Assembly (NCBI RefSeq): GCF_900142525.1 | Contig: NZ_FRBD01000020.1 | Location: forward strand, 1 to 64,000 | DNA length: 64,000 nt | DNA from: Xylanibacter ruminicola | GTDB taxonomy: Bacteria > Bacteroidota > Bacteroidia > Bacteroidales > Bacteroidaceae | Reading direction: 5' to 3' | Part shown: positions 34,301 to 41,217 of the stretch, piece by piece | How positions within the stretch are numbered: position 1 is the stretch's first letter | Layout: each line of letters opens with the position of its first letter | Translations under genes and position numbers: made by a program | The notes under the pieces: generated by a model | What the model saw: only the letters and a program-made list of their open reading frames with translations | Database searches by the model: none | Told to the model about the DNA's origin: nothing

Positions 34301-34891
34301 GGTGAGGACGTTAACATCCTCGTGCTCGATACTGAGGTTTACTCTAACACCGGTGGTCAGGCTTCTAAGGCTACTCCTCTTGGTGCTATCGCTCAGTTCG
34401 CTGCTCAGGGTAAGCGCATCCGCAAGAAGGATCTGGGTATGATTGCTACCACCTACGGTTATGTATATGTAGCTCAGATTGCTATGGGCGCCGACCACGC
34501 ACAGACCCTCAAGGCTATCCGCGAGGCTGAGGCTTGGCACGGACCTTCAATCATCATCGCTTACGCTCCATGTATCAACCACGGTCTGAAGGCCAAGGGC
34601 GGTATGGGTAAGAGCCAGGCTGAGGAGAAGAAGGCTGTTGAGTGCGGTTACTGGCACCTGTGGCGCTACAACCCAGCTCTGGCTGACGAAGGCAAGAACC
34701 CATTCTCACTCGACTCTAAGGAGCCTAACTGGGAGAACTTCCACGACTTCCTGCTCGGTGAGGTTCGTTACCTCTCTGTCAAGAAGGCTTATCCTAACGA
34801 GGCCGAGGAGCTGTTCGCTGAGGCACAGAAGATGGCTCAGCTGCGCTACAAGACTTACATCCGCAAGTCTCAGGAGAACTGGGAGGATTAA
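31322..34891 (+). CDS. nifJ: Pyruvate:ferredoxin (flavodoxin) oxidoreductase
   Basis: A 1189-residue single-chain PFOR, full length for the family. It oxidises pyruvate with CoA to acetyl-CoA, CO2 and reduced ferredoxin. The order is: pyruvate-binding domain (YPITPSSPMAEHVDEW at about 35-50), CoA-binding domain, ferredoxin domain with two 4Fe-4S motifs (CIQCNQCAYICP and CLGCGNCADICP, about 690-770), and TPP domain with a proximal-cluster CSGCGE and the thiamine motif GGDGASYDIGYGGLDH. Codon usage is strongly biased, indicating high expression. It feeds electrons to ferredoxin-dependent reactions and works with the Nqr complex encoded next door. Confidence 0.98.
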   Translation: MAKEKKFITCDGNEAAAHVSYMFSEVAAIYPITPSSPMAEHVDEWAARGRKNLWGQNVSVQEMQSEAGAAGAVHGSLQAGALTTTFTASQGLLLMIPNMYKIAGELIPCVFDVSARTLASHSLCIFGDHQDVMACRQTGFAMFCSGSVQEVMDLTAVPHLATLETCVPFVNFFDGFRTSHEYHKIELMDQEDIRPLVKEEFVKRFRDRAMSPERPITRGTAENPETFFTHREASNQYYDAVPEVVEKYLGEISKITGREYHLFSYYGAEDADRMIILMGSATDAAREAIDYLNANGQKVGMISVHLYRPFSVKHLLASVPKTVKRIAVLDRTKEPGANGEPLYLDVKDAYYDVENKPLIVGGRYGLGSRDTTPAQIISVFNNLAMPEPKNHFTIGIVDDVTFTSLPEVEEIALGGAGMFQAKFYGLGADGTVGANKNSVKIIGDNTDKYCQAYFSYDSKKSGGFTCSHLRFGDTPIRSTYLVTTPNFVACHVQAYLHMYDVTRGLQKNGQFLLNTIFDADELEKFMPNKVKRFFAQNNITVYTINATKIAQEIGLGNRTNTILQSAFFRITGVIPVELAVEKMKAAALKSYGAKGQDVVDKNYAAIDRGGEYVQLTVKPEWANLPDDEPKADNAPAFVKELVRPINAQAGDLLKVSDFVKHGTVDGSWEVGTAAYEKRGVEAFVPAWNKDNCIQCNQCAYICPHAAIRPFVLTDEELAQFDGLETLEMKAPAAMKGMHFVIEPSVLDCLGCGNCADICPGNPKTGKALTMVPFNPDTTENKKMAADWDKLVKVPSKQHLVDIKSNVKNSQFAQPLFEFSGACSGCGETPYVKLISQLFGDRQMIANATGCSSIYSASIPSTPYTKNEKGQGPVFNNSLFEDFCEFGLGMALGNKKMKERVAKLLQEMIDGNASDEYKALAQEWIANKEDAEKTKEIAPKLRACIAESAAKGCPVCKELQTLDHYLVKRSQWIIGGDGASYDIGYGGLDHVIASGEDVNILVLDTEVYSNTGGQASKATPLGAIAQFAAQGKRIRKKDLGMIATTYGYVYVAQIAMGADHAQTLKAIREAEAWHGPSIIIAYAPCINHGLKAKGGMGKSQAEEKKAVECGYWHLWRYNPALADEGKNPFSLDSKEPNWENFHDFLLGEVRYLSVKKAYPNEAEELFAEAQKMAQLRYKTYIRKSQENWED

Positions 34892-34904
34892 TCCTTGAAT
34901 CGTT

Positions 34905-34975
34905 GTAGGGGATTCATCATCCCCTACTCCTAATAAAAAAGGCAGCGCATCCGATGTTGGGTGCGCTGCTTTCTT
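34905..34975 (+). terminator. Two hairpins ending nifJ
   Basis: A perfect 9-bp hairpin (34905-34913 with 34919-34927) without a T run, then an 11-bp GC-rich stem (34942-34952 with 34959-34969) followed by CTTTCTT. The first may stabilise the mRNA end and the second terminate. Confidence 0.8.
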
Positions 34976-34976
34976 A

Positions 34977-35048
34977 ATGACAATGATGACAATCATGACA
35001 GGAGGCAGTGGCAACGGTGGCGGTGGCTACATCAGCGACGAGGATTGA
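34977..35048 (+). CDS. Possible 23-residue Gly-rich micro-ORF or gene tail remnant
   Basis: The frame from ATG 34977 reads MTMMTIMTGGSGNGGGGYIS and ends DED. A Gly-rich acidic tail of this kind resembles the C-terminal end of HU-like DNA-binding proteins that often precede smalltalk genes in Bacteroidales, and a smalltalk gene follows at 35140. I therefore suspect a deletion remnant. Coding status is weak, since there is no clear promoter and the frame starts at the terminator. Confidence 0.25.
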   Translation: MTMMTIMTGGSGNGGGGYISDED

Positions 35049-35073
35049 TAATAGGTAAAAGAGTTTATCTCCT

Positions 35074-35107
35074 CCACCCCTAACCCCTCCTCCCAGGAGG
35101 AGGGGAA
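35074..35107. repeat. REP-like palindromic element, copy 1
   Basis: CCACCCCTAACCCCTCCT followed by its inverse arm, with a perfect 10-bp stem 84-93/96-105 (35084-35105) and a GGGGAAA end. The same element occurs inside a gene at 49280-49313. Such CCCCTARCCCCTCC palindromes are scattered in Bacteroidota genomes. Confidence 0.7.
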
Positions 35108-35139
35108 ATTTTTAAAGTACAAAGGGAAAATGAAAATCT

Positions 35140-35250
35140 ATGAGTAAGAAAGAAACCGTAAAGTTTATCGTGCAGTTGATAGCATCTATCGCAACGGCGA
35201 TTGTGACTGCACTGGGAGCAACATCGTGTATGGGCTATGGGCTGGTTTAG
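35140..35250 (+). CDS. Smalltalk family micro-protein
   Basis: A 36-residue protein starting MSKKETVKFIVQLIASIATA and ending with a short ATSCMGYGLV. The pattern of a charged MSKKE start, one hydrophobic helix and a TALGATSCM end fits the Bacteroidales smalltalk protein family, which has no known function. A purine-rich AAAGGGAAAA site precedes the ATG. The family usually sits between an HU-like DNA-binding protein and an N-acetylmuramoyl-L-alanine amidase. Neither is intact here, so this copy looks like a survivor of a deletion. Confidence 0.8.
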   Translation: MSKKETVKFIVQLIASIATAIVTALGATSCMGYGLV

Positions 35251-35271
35251 AAACGGCCTGAAAACAAAAGA

Positions 35272-35306
35272 AAGTGTAGTAACCATTTAGTTACTACACT
35301 TATCTT
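35272..35306. terminator. Convergent terminator between smalltalk and nqrF
   Basis: An 11-12-bp stem (35272-35283 with 35290-35301) around a six-base loop. It serves the plus-strand smalltalk gene and probably the minus-strand nqr operon. Confidence 0.75.
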
Positions 35307-35332
35307 ATTATCAGAGGGGATAAACCTAATGA

Positions 35333-36601
35333 TTATCCACCAAAGTTATCGTACATGATTGACTCGGGATCTACGCCGAGAGAGTCGAGCATGCCCACAA
35401 CGGCCTTCGACATTGGGCCAGGACCGCACATGTAGTACTCGATATCCTCGGGAGCATCGTGGTCCTTCAGATAGGTCTCGAACATCACGTTGTGAACAAA
35501 TCCTGGTGTGTACTTTACGCCAGCTGCATCGGCTGCAGGGTCTGGACGGTCGAGTGCCAGGTGGAAGTGGAAGTTGGGGTACTCCTTCTCCAGTCCCAGG
35601 AAATCCTCGAGATAGAACACCTCGTTCAGCGCGCGAGCACCATAGAAGTAGTGCATCTCGCGATCGGTGGTGTGCAGCGTCTTTGTCATGTGCATGATCT
35701 GAGCACGCAGAGGAGCCATACCGGCACCACCACCAACCCAAATCATCTCCTTCTTCGAGTCGAAGTGTGGGTGGAAGTCGCCGAAAGGTCCGCTCATGAT
35801 TACCTTATCGCCTGGTTTCAGCGAGAAGATGTAAGACGAAGCGATACCAGGGTTAACATCCATGAAGCCACTGCGGTCGGCCTTGAATGGAGGTGTAGCG
35901 ATACGTACGGTAAGCATAAACACATCACCCTCGGCTGGATAGTTAGCCATTGAGTAGGCACGGATGGTGTCCTCGGGATTCTTACACTTGAGTGGGAACA
36001 GTCCGAACTTCTCCCATGCGGGCAGATACTCGTCGCCAATCAGGCTCTTATCGATATCCTTATCGTAGTCGATGCAATCGAACTTAGGAATCTTGATCTG
36101 AGCGTACGAACCTGGCAGGAAGTCCATGTGCTCGCCAGCAGGCAGCTGTACCTTGAACTCCTTGATAAAGGTAGCCACGTTCTTGTTAGAGATAACGGTA
36201 CACTCGTACTCCTTAACACCGAGGATACTCTCGTCTACGTGTATCTTCAGGTCGCCCTTCACCTTGCACTGGCAGCCCAAACGCCAATGGTCCTTGATCT
36301 GCTTGCGGGTGAAGTGAGGCTTCTCAGAGTCGAGAATCTCGCCGCCGCCCTCCAACACCTGTACCTTACACTGTCCGCAGCTGGCCTTACCGCCACAGGC
36401 TGAAGGCAGGAAGATGCCGTTCTGGTTCAGGGTAGCCATCAGGTTGTTGCCCTGTGGCACGTTGAGCACCTTATCGCCATTTACTGTAATATTCACGTTG
36501 CCGCTGGGGCTGAGATACTTCTTAGCCACCAACAGGATAATCACCAGCAGGATGATCACCAAGAGGAAAACCCCTATACTATATGCTATAAACTGAGCCA
36601 T
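35333..36601 (-). CDS. nqrF: Na+-translocating NADH:quinone reductase subunit F
   Basis: A 422-residue electron-entry subunit. It has one N-terminal membrane helix (about 5-27), a 2Fe-2S domain with Cys69, Cys75, Cys78 and Cys110 (SACGGKASCGQC spacing, matching Vibrio Cys70/76/79/111), an FAD domain with RAYSMANYP, and an NADH domain with GGGAGMAPLRAQI and MCGPGPM near the end. It oxidises NADH and passes electrons to the other Nqr subunits. Last gene of the operon, preceded by a 33-base spacer made almost wholly of a 7-bp tandem repeat. Confidence 0.97.
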   Translation of the reverse strand: MAQFIAYSIGVFLLVIILLVIILLVAKKYLSPSGNVNITVNGDKVLNVPQGNNLMATLNQNGIFLPSACGGKASCGQCKVQVLEGGGEILDSEKPHFTRKQIKDHWRLGCQCKVKGDLKIHVDESILGVKEYECTVISNKNVATFIKEFKVQLPAGEHMDFLPGSYAQIKIPKFDCIDYDKDIDKSLIGDEYLPAWEKFGLFPLKCKNPEDTIRAYSMANYPAEGDVFMLTVRIATPPFKADRSGFMDVNPGIASSYIFSLKPGDKVIMSGPFGDFHPHFDSKKEMIWVGGGAGMAPLRAQIMHMTKTLHTTDREMHYFYGARALNEVFYLEDFLGLEKEYPNFHFHLALDRPDPAADAAGVKYTPGFVHNVMFETYLKDHDAPEDIEYYMCGPGPMSKAVVGMLDSLGVDPESIMYDNFGG

Positions 36602-36603
36602 AT

Positions 36604-36631
36604 TTCTTAATTCTTAATTCTTAACTCTTAA
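36604..36631. repeat. Four 7-bp tandem repeats before nqrF
   Basis: On the plus strand the unit is TTCTTAA three times then CTCTTAA, filling the nqrE-nqrF spacer. A change of copy number would shift the ribosome-binding region of nqrF. Confidence 0.75.
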
Positions 36632-36634
36632 TTA

Positions 36635-37261
36635 CTATATGTTCAGTCCGCTGAAACACATCATCGCCATAGCCATGAGGCCCACGGTGATAAACACAAT
36701 ACCGAGGCCCTGCAGGGGCTTGGGAACATCAGAATACTGCATCTTTTCGCGGATGGCACCCATGGCAACGATGGCCAGCGCCCAACCGATACCCGAGCCG
36801 AAGCCATAAATGATGGCATCCCAGATAGAGGTGATGGCCTGCGAGTTGCTGGGATCCATCAGGATGCGCTGCTGCATGAACAGCGATGCACCCATGATAG
36901 CGCAGTTAACGGCAATCAGAGGCAGGAAGATACCCAGCGCTGCATAGAGCGATGGAGAGTACTTCTCGACCGTCATCTCAACCAGCTGCACCATACCGGC
37001 AATCACAGCGATGAAGAGGATAAACGACAGGTAGCTCAGGTCGACGCCCTCAACGAGACAGTCGGGGCCCAGCACCTTGGTCTGCAACAGATAGTTAACG
37101 GGAACGGTAACGGTGAGCACGAATGTCACAGCGAGACCCAGTCCCAGCGAAGTCTTCACAGTCTTCGACACAGCCAGATAAGAGCACATGCCGAGGAAGA
37201 AGGCGAAGATCATATTGTCGACAAAGATCGACCTGAATAGTAATGATATTGCGTGTTCCAT
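36635..37261 (-). CDS. nqrE: Nqr subunit E
   Basis: A 208-residue integral membrane protein with six predicted helices and an even spread of hydrophobic segments. It is homologous to NqrD and to RnfA. The half-channel motif with a membrane cysteine is seen in [16 protein letters not shown], and the second half has [12 protein letters not shown]. NqrD and NqrE together hold an iron or 2Fe-2S centre between their Cys residues in the membrane. The gene lies three bases after nqrD. Confidence 0.97.
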   Translation of the reverse strand: MEHAISLLFRSIFVDNMIFAFFLGMCSYLAVSKTVKTSLGLGLAVTFVLTVTVPVNYLLQTKVLGPDCLVEGVDLSYLSFILFIAVIAGMVQLVEMTVEKYSPSLYAALGIFLPLIAVNCAIMGASLFMQQRILMDPSNSQAITSIWDAIIYGFGSGIGWALAIVAMGAIREKMQYSDVPKPLQGLGIVFITVGLMAMAMMCFSGLNI

Positions 37262-37264
37262 ATC

Positions 37265-37888
37265 TTATTTCTCCTTATAAAAGTAAGCACGATGAACCCA
37301 AATCACACATCCCACGAGAATCAGCGCCATGGCTGGCATCGTCATCATACCGTTGTTAACGTAACCGAAGTCGTAGCAGGCATCGGGTACAATCTGGAAG
37401 CCCAGCAGACTGCCGCGGCCCAGTAACTCGCGAACGGCACCAACAATCACCAGGATCATAGCGTAGCCCAGACCGTTACCTACACCATCGAGGAACGAAG
37501 GCCAAGGCTTGTTCTGCATGGCGAACGCCTCGAGGCGACCCATCAGGATACAGTTGGTAATGATCAATCCTACATATACCGACAGCTGAACGCTCACATC
37601 GTAAGCGAAAGCCTTCAGAATCTGAGAAACGATAGTTACAAGAGCAGCCACAACTACCAGCTGAACCACAATACGGATGCGGTTAGGGATAGTGTTGCGG
37701 ATGATTGAGATGATTACGTTAGAGAAAGCGGTAATCACAGTAACGGCGAGTCCCATTACGATGGCAGGCTTAAGCTGCGATGTAACAGCCAATGCCGAGC
37801 AGATGCCCAGCACCTGTCCAAGGATAGGATGGTCGACGTTTAATGGGTTTGTAAAAACCTCCTTATTTTGTTTACTGAATAATGCCAT
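37265..37888 (-). CDS. nqrD: Nqr subunit D
   Basis: A 207-residue membrane protein with six helices, paralogous to NqrE. Membrane cysteines occur in GQVLGICSALAVTS and IITNCILMGRLEAFAM, as expected for the shared Fe site with NqrE. It is part of the sodium-pumping core. Three bases separate it from nqrC and from nqrE, so the operon is tightly coupled. Confidence 0.97.
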   Translation of the reverse strand: MALFSKQNKEVFTNPLNVDHPILGQVLGICSALAVTSQLKPAIVMGLAVTVITAFSNVIISIIRNTIPNRIRIVVQLVVVAALVTIVSQILKAFAYDVSVQLSVYVGLIITNCILMGRLEAFAMQNKPWPSFLDGVGNGLGYAMILVIVGAVRELLGRGSLLGFQIVPDACYDFGYVNNGMMTMPAMALILVGCVIWVHRAYFYKEK

Positions 37889-37891
37889 AGT

Positions 37892-38560
37892 TTATTCCTC
37901 CACTACTTTAGTTGAATCAGTATTTGCAACAGTCTCGAGCATTCGGCCGATAGCATAGGTCTGGAAACCTTTCAATCCGTCCTTCAGCATGGCGTCAACA
38001 CCATTCGAAGTAAGGGTTGCACCAGTTACACAGTCGACCTGAGTAGCGGGATCCTCAACCTTCTTAACAACTGAGAGTACTACGTTGCCGTTCTCGTCCC
38101 AGATCTTCTTGCCGATGAACTTCTCCTGCCAAGCCTGAGAGTCCTTGATTTCGGCACCCAGACCAGCGGTCTCACCTTCGTGGTTGAAGTAGGCGCCGTA
38201 AACCTTGCCCTCTTCGTCGATAGCAAGATAACCGCTGATGCCCCCCCAAAGGCCCATACCCTTCAGGCTAACTACAGTAACGTTCTTACCATCAATCTGG
38301 CACTCATAGGCCTTCTGACCATTATTCTCGTCCTCCTTCTCGGTCTTTACCACCTCGGCATACTTAGCCTCGGCCTCGGCACCATCCAGATTGCGGATGT
38401 TGAGCGAGTAGAGAATCTGCTTCTTCACATCAAGTGCTACGTTAGCATCCTGCATAGGCTTCAAGGCCTGATAGACAAATGCCAGCAGGAAGGCTACGAT
38501 AACCACCATTACCGCGCTATATATAATAATGTACGCGTTAGAGTTTGTATTCAGTTTCAT
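37892..38560 (-). CDS. nqrC: Nqr subunit C, FMN-bearing
   Basis: A 222-residue protein with an N-terminal membrane helix (about 10-30) and an extracytoplasmic FMN-binding domain. The covalent flavin site is TGATLTS at 179-185 with attachment expected at Thr184. The flavin is normally attached by an ApbE transferase, which is not in this window. The start overlaps the nqrB stop by four bases. Confidence 0.96.
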   Translation of the reverse strand: MKLNTNSNAYIIIYSAVMVVIVAFLLAFVYQALKPMQDANVALDVKKQILYSLNIRNLDGAEAEAKYAEVVKTEKEDENNGQKAYECQIDGKNVTVVSLKGMGLWGGISGYLAIDEEGKVYGAYFNHEGETAGLGAEIKDSQAWQEKFIGKKIWDENGNVVLSVVKKVEDPATQVDCVTGATLTSNGVDAMLKDGLKGFQTYAIGRMLETVANTDSTKVVEE

Positions 38561-39717
38561 TTGCGACCTCCTCTCTTTAAACGGTTAGAGATATTGCGCT
38601 CCACAACGAAGTGGTCGATAGTAGGAGCAAACATGTTACCAAAGAAGATGGCGAGCATCATACCCTCAGGATAACCGGCATTCAGCACACGGATGATGAT
38701 GGCCATAGCACCAATCAGGAATCCGTAGATGTACTGACCTGTGGTTGTGCGGCATGATGTAACAGGGTCGGTAGCCATAAACACGGCACCGAATGCGAAA
38801 CCACCCATTACCAGGTGATGCCACCATGTCATGCCCTGACCAGTCTGCTCGAACAGTACGGCGAGTGCGATACCACCCACGAACACGCTGAGCATGGTGC
38901 GCCAAGAGGCGATGCCTGTCCACAGCAGGATAGCAGCACCGATAGCGATAGCCACGAGCGATGTCTCACCGATTGAACCTGGGATGAAACCGAGGGCCAT
39001 ATCGAGAATCGACGAATCGGGAGTGATGTTCTGTGCCAGCTGACCGAGTGGTGTAGCTGCTGTAAAGCCATCGGGCAGGTCGTTACCCAAACCGAAGATA
39101 GAATTCTGAGCCACCCAAACGGTATCACCAGTCATCTTCGAAGGATAAGCGAAGAACAGGAACATACGTGCTGCAACAGCAGGGTTGAAGATGTTCATAC
39201 CCGTACCTCCGAATATCTCCTTACAGAAGATAACTGAGAATGCGCAGGCCAGAGCCAGCATCCACAGCGGACAACCGATAGGAATAATCAGCGGAATAAT
39301 GATACCTGAAACAAGGTAACCCTCCTGGATTTCCTCGCCCTTCCATTGTGCCCAGGCAAACTCGATGCCCAGACCTACGATGTAGCTCACCAGAATCTTA
39401 GGCAGAACAGCCAAGAAGCCGTAAGCAAAGATCTCGAAGAAGCTTGCGCCTGCGAGTGTGCCTGCTGCCAGATAGTTCTGATAGCCGATGTTATACATAC
39501 CAAACAGCATGGCGGGCATCAGGGCGATAACCACCATACTCATAATGCGCTTCGAGTCGATGGAGTCGTGAATATTCACGCCTCCAGCCTTCGCTGTGTC
39601 GTTGGGCACATAGAGGAAGGTCTCAAAGCCGTCGAACACAGAACGGAAGGCATGAAGCTTGCCACCCTCTTCAAAGTTCGGCTTTATCTTATTGAGATAA
39701 TTTCTTAATGCTGACAT
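38557..39717 (-). CDS. nqrB: Nqr subunit B, FMN-bearing membrane core
   Basis: A 386-residue membrane subunit with about ten helices that forms the sodium channel core and binds riboflavin. The covalent FMN threonine is expected at Thr222, within DGFTAATPLG; the usual family text is SGAT, so the residues before the Thr differ (Thr-Ala-Ala-Thr). GTGMNIFNPA and TDPVTSC motifs are present. It is preceded by a 33-base spacer built of 7-bp repeats. Confidence 0.96.
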   Translation of the reverse strand: MSALRNYLNKIKPNFEEGGKLHAFRSVFDGFETFLYVPNDTAKAGGVNIHDSIDSKRIMSMVVIALMPAMLFGMYNIGYQNYLAAGTLAGASFFEIFAYGFLAVLPKILVSYIVGLGIEFAWAQWKGEEIQEGYLVSGIIIPLIIPIGCPLWMLALACAFSVIFCKEIFGGTGMNIFNPAVAARMFLFFAYPSKMTGDTVWVAQNSIFGLGNDLPDGFTAATPLGQLAQNITPDSSILDMALGFIPGSIGETSLVAIAIGAAILLWTGIASWRTMLSVFVGGIALAVLFEQTGQGMTWWHHLVMGGFAFGAVFMATDPVTSCRTTTGQYIYGFLIGAMAIIIRVLNAGYPEGMMLAIFFGNMFAPTIDHFVVERNISNRLKRGGRK

Positions 39718-39721
39718 TTTT

Positions 39722-39749
39722 ATTAAACATTAAACGTTAAACATTAAAC
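39722..39749. repeat. Four 7-bp tandem repeats before nqrB
   Basis: Plus-strand units ATTAAAC, ATTAAAC, GTTAAAC, ATTAAAC fill the nqrA-nqrB spacer. It has the same period as, but a different sequence from, the repeat before nqrF. Confidence 0.75.
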
Positions 39750-39750
39750 A

Positions 39751-41094
39751 TTACGCATTCTCCTTACGGAGGATGTTAAGACCTTCACGTACAATGCGTT
39801 GCAACTCAAGCTTAGAGCTATCCACGAACTCTGCCAGAGCAAAATCCTCAGGACTTACCTCGTAGATACCCAGCGCTTCCTGACGGTCGATATCGCCAGC
39901 GATAATAGCTTTGATCAGGTATTCGCCGTAGATGTCCATAGGCAGCACCTTGTCGTACTCACCACTCATAATCATGTGGCGCTCGCCACCCTTCACGCGG
40001 GCATCGAGAGCGTACTGCTTCTTGCCACACAACCAAGAGAAGTAGCTGCGGTTAACAGAGAACTGCTTGAAACGAGGCAGAATCCAACCCAGCATCTCGT
40101 CGGCATCGTTACCCTCGGGGATAACGGTTATCTCGCTGGTGTGAGCCCCCAGGAATCCGTCCTTGGTAGTTGGGCGGCCCGTCAGCACGTTACCATTGAT
40201 AATACGAACGCTCTTGCCGGCATCGTAGCTGTTGCTGAGCAGAGTTGACAGTTCCTCGCCCACCAGCATATCAACGTGGGCAGGGTTCTTAATCTCGCTA
40301 CCACACAGGGCTACTGTACGGCGCAAGTCAACCTTACCAGTATTAAACAGGCGGCCGATGAACAGCACAACGGTAGGATCGCCGATAGTCCAAACCACCT
40401 CGCCCTTGTTCACAGGGTCGATGTTGTTTACCTGTACGCCTACGTTACCTGCAGGGCACTTGCCGTCGAATACGGTAATCTCGGCATCCTTCACGCCTTC
40501 AAGCTTTGAACCTACACCCACGCCCAGATAGGTCTTGGCAATCTTCGACAGAGCCGAAATACCAGCCTGGAAGTCCTGCTCCTGTCCAGCTACCTCATAC
40601 TCGAAGTTGCATGCCAGAGGCTTGTCGCGCAGGGCAGATACAAAAATTGCCTTAGGCTGGACACTTGGGTTGGTAGACACAGCATAAGGCAACTGGTTGA
40701 TGTAACCAAAAAGACCTGCTTCCAATAATGCGTTAATAACTTGCTCGCCCGTCAGCGTGCCGACATCCTTCTTGCCGAAGTCAACGAACTCCTGCTTCTC
40801 GTCGGCATCCACTCTTACGCAGAGCACCTTTCTACGTTCACCACGCACCACCTCGCGGACTGTACCGCTTACTGGCGAGGCAAACTTCACTTCAGGATAC
40901 TGCTTGTTAATAAACAAGGCATCCCCGGCCTTGACCTTATCGCCCTCCTTGACAACAACCTTTGGAGTTACACCCTCAAAATCATCTGGAACAAGCGCAA
41001 ACTTGCCATTCGATTTCAGCTGGATTTTCTTCTCCTCGGCCTTGCCCTCAAGGGTAATGTCTAAGCCTTTGCGTAACTTAATCACATTTGCCAT
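39751..41094 (-). CDS. nqrA: Nqr subunit A
   Basis: A 447-residue cytoplasmic peripheral subunit with no membrane helix. The N-terminus has IKLRKGLDITLEGKAEE and the lipoyl-like half KVVVKEGDKVKAGDALF. It helps bind quinone at the membrane surface of the complex. First gene of the six-gene nqr operon, under a TAATTTTGC promoter divergent from tamB. Confidence 0.97.
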   Translation of the reverse strand: MANVIKLRKGLDITLEGKAEEKKIQLKSNGKFALVPDDFEGVTPKVVVKEGDKVKAGDALFINKQYPEVKFASPVSGTVREVVRGERRKVLCVRVDADEKQEFVDFGKKDVGTLTGEQVINALLEAGLFGYINQLPYAVSTNPSVQPKAIFVSALRDKPLACNFEYEVAGQEQDFQAGISALSKIAKTYLGVGVGSKLEGVKDAEITVFDGKCPAGNVGVQVNNIDPVNKGEVVWTIGDPTVVLFIGRLFNTGKVDLRRTVALCGSEIKNPAHVDMLVGEELSTLLSNSYDAGKSVRIINGNVLTGRPTTKDGFLGAHTSEITVIPEGNDADEMLGWILPRFKQFSVNRSYFSWLCGKKQYALDARVKGGERHMIMSGEYDKVLPMDIYGEYLIKAIIAGDIDRQEALGIYEVSPEDFALAEFVDSSKLELQRIVREGLNILRKENA

Positions 41095-41132
41095 TTATAT
41101 CAGAAATTATAGAATAGTTGCACGAATCGAGT

Positions 41133-41141
41133 GCAAAATTA
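41133..41141 (-). promoter_or_regulatory. -7 box of the nqr operon
   Basis: The minus strand reads TAATTTTGC, about 39 bases upstream of the nqrA ATG. Confidence 0.6.
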
Positions 41142-41205
41142 CTAAAAAAATGCCACATAATAACAAATAATGGAAAAAAAATGCCCAAATCCGGACAAAT
41201 TGTCG

Positions 41206-41214
41206 TATTTTTGC
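41206..41214 (+). promoter_or_regulatory. -7 box overlapping the tamB start region
   Basis: TATTTTTGC ends three bases before GTG 41218 and lies downstream of the alternative ATG 41170. It favours the GTG start with almost no leader. Confidence 0.5.
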
Positions 41215-41217
41215 CTC

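Noticed and set aside
41170..41217. ATG 41170 as the tamB start
   Set aside because: It lies upstream of a TATTTTTGC -7 box and the extra 16 residues do not look like part of the membrane anchor. It is kept only as an alternative.
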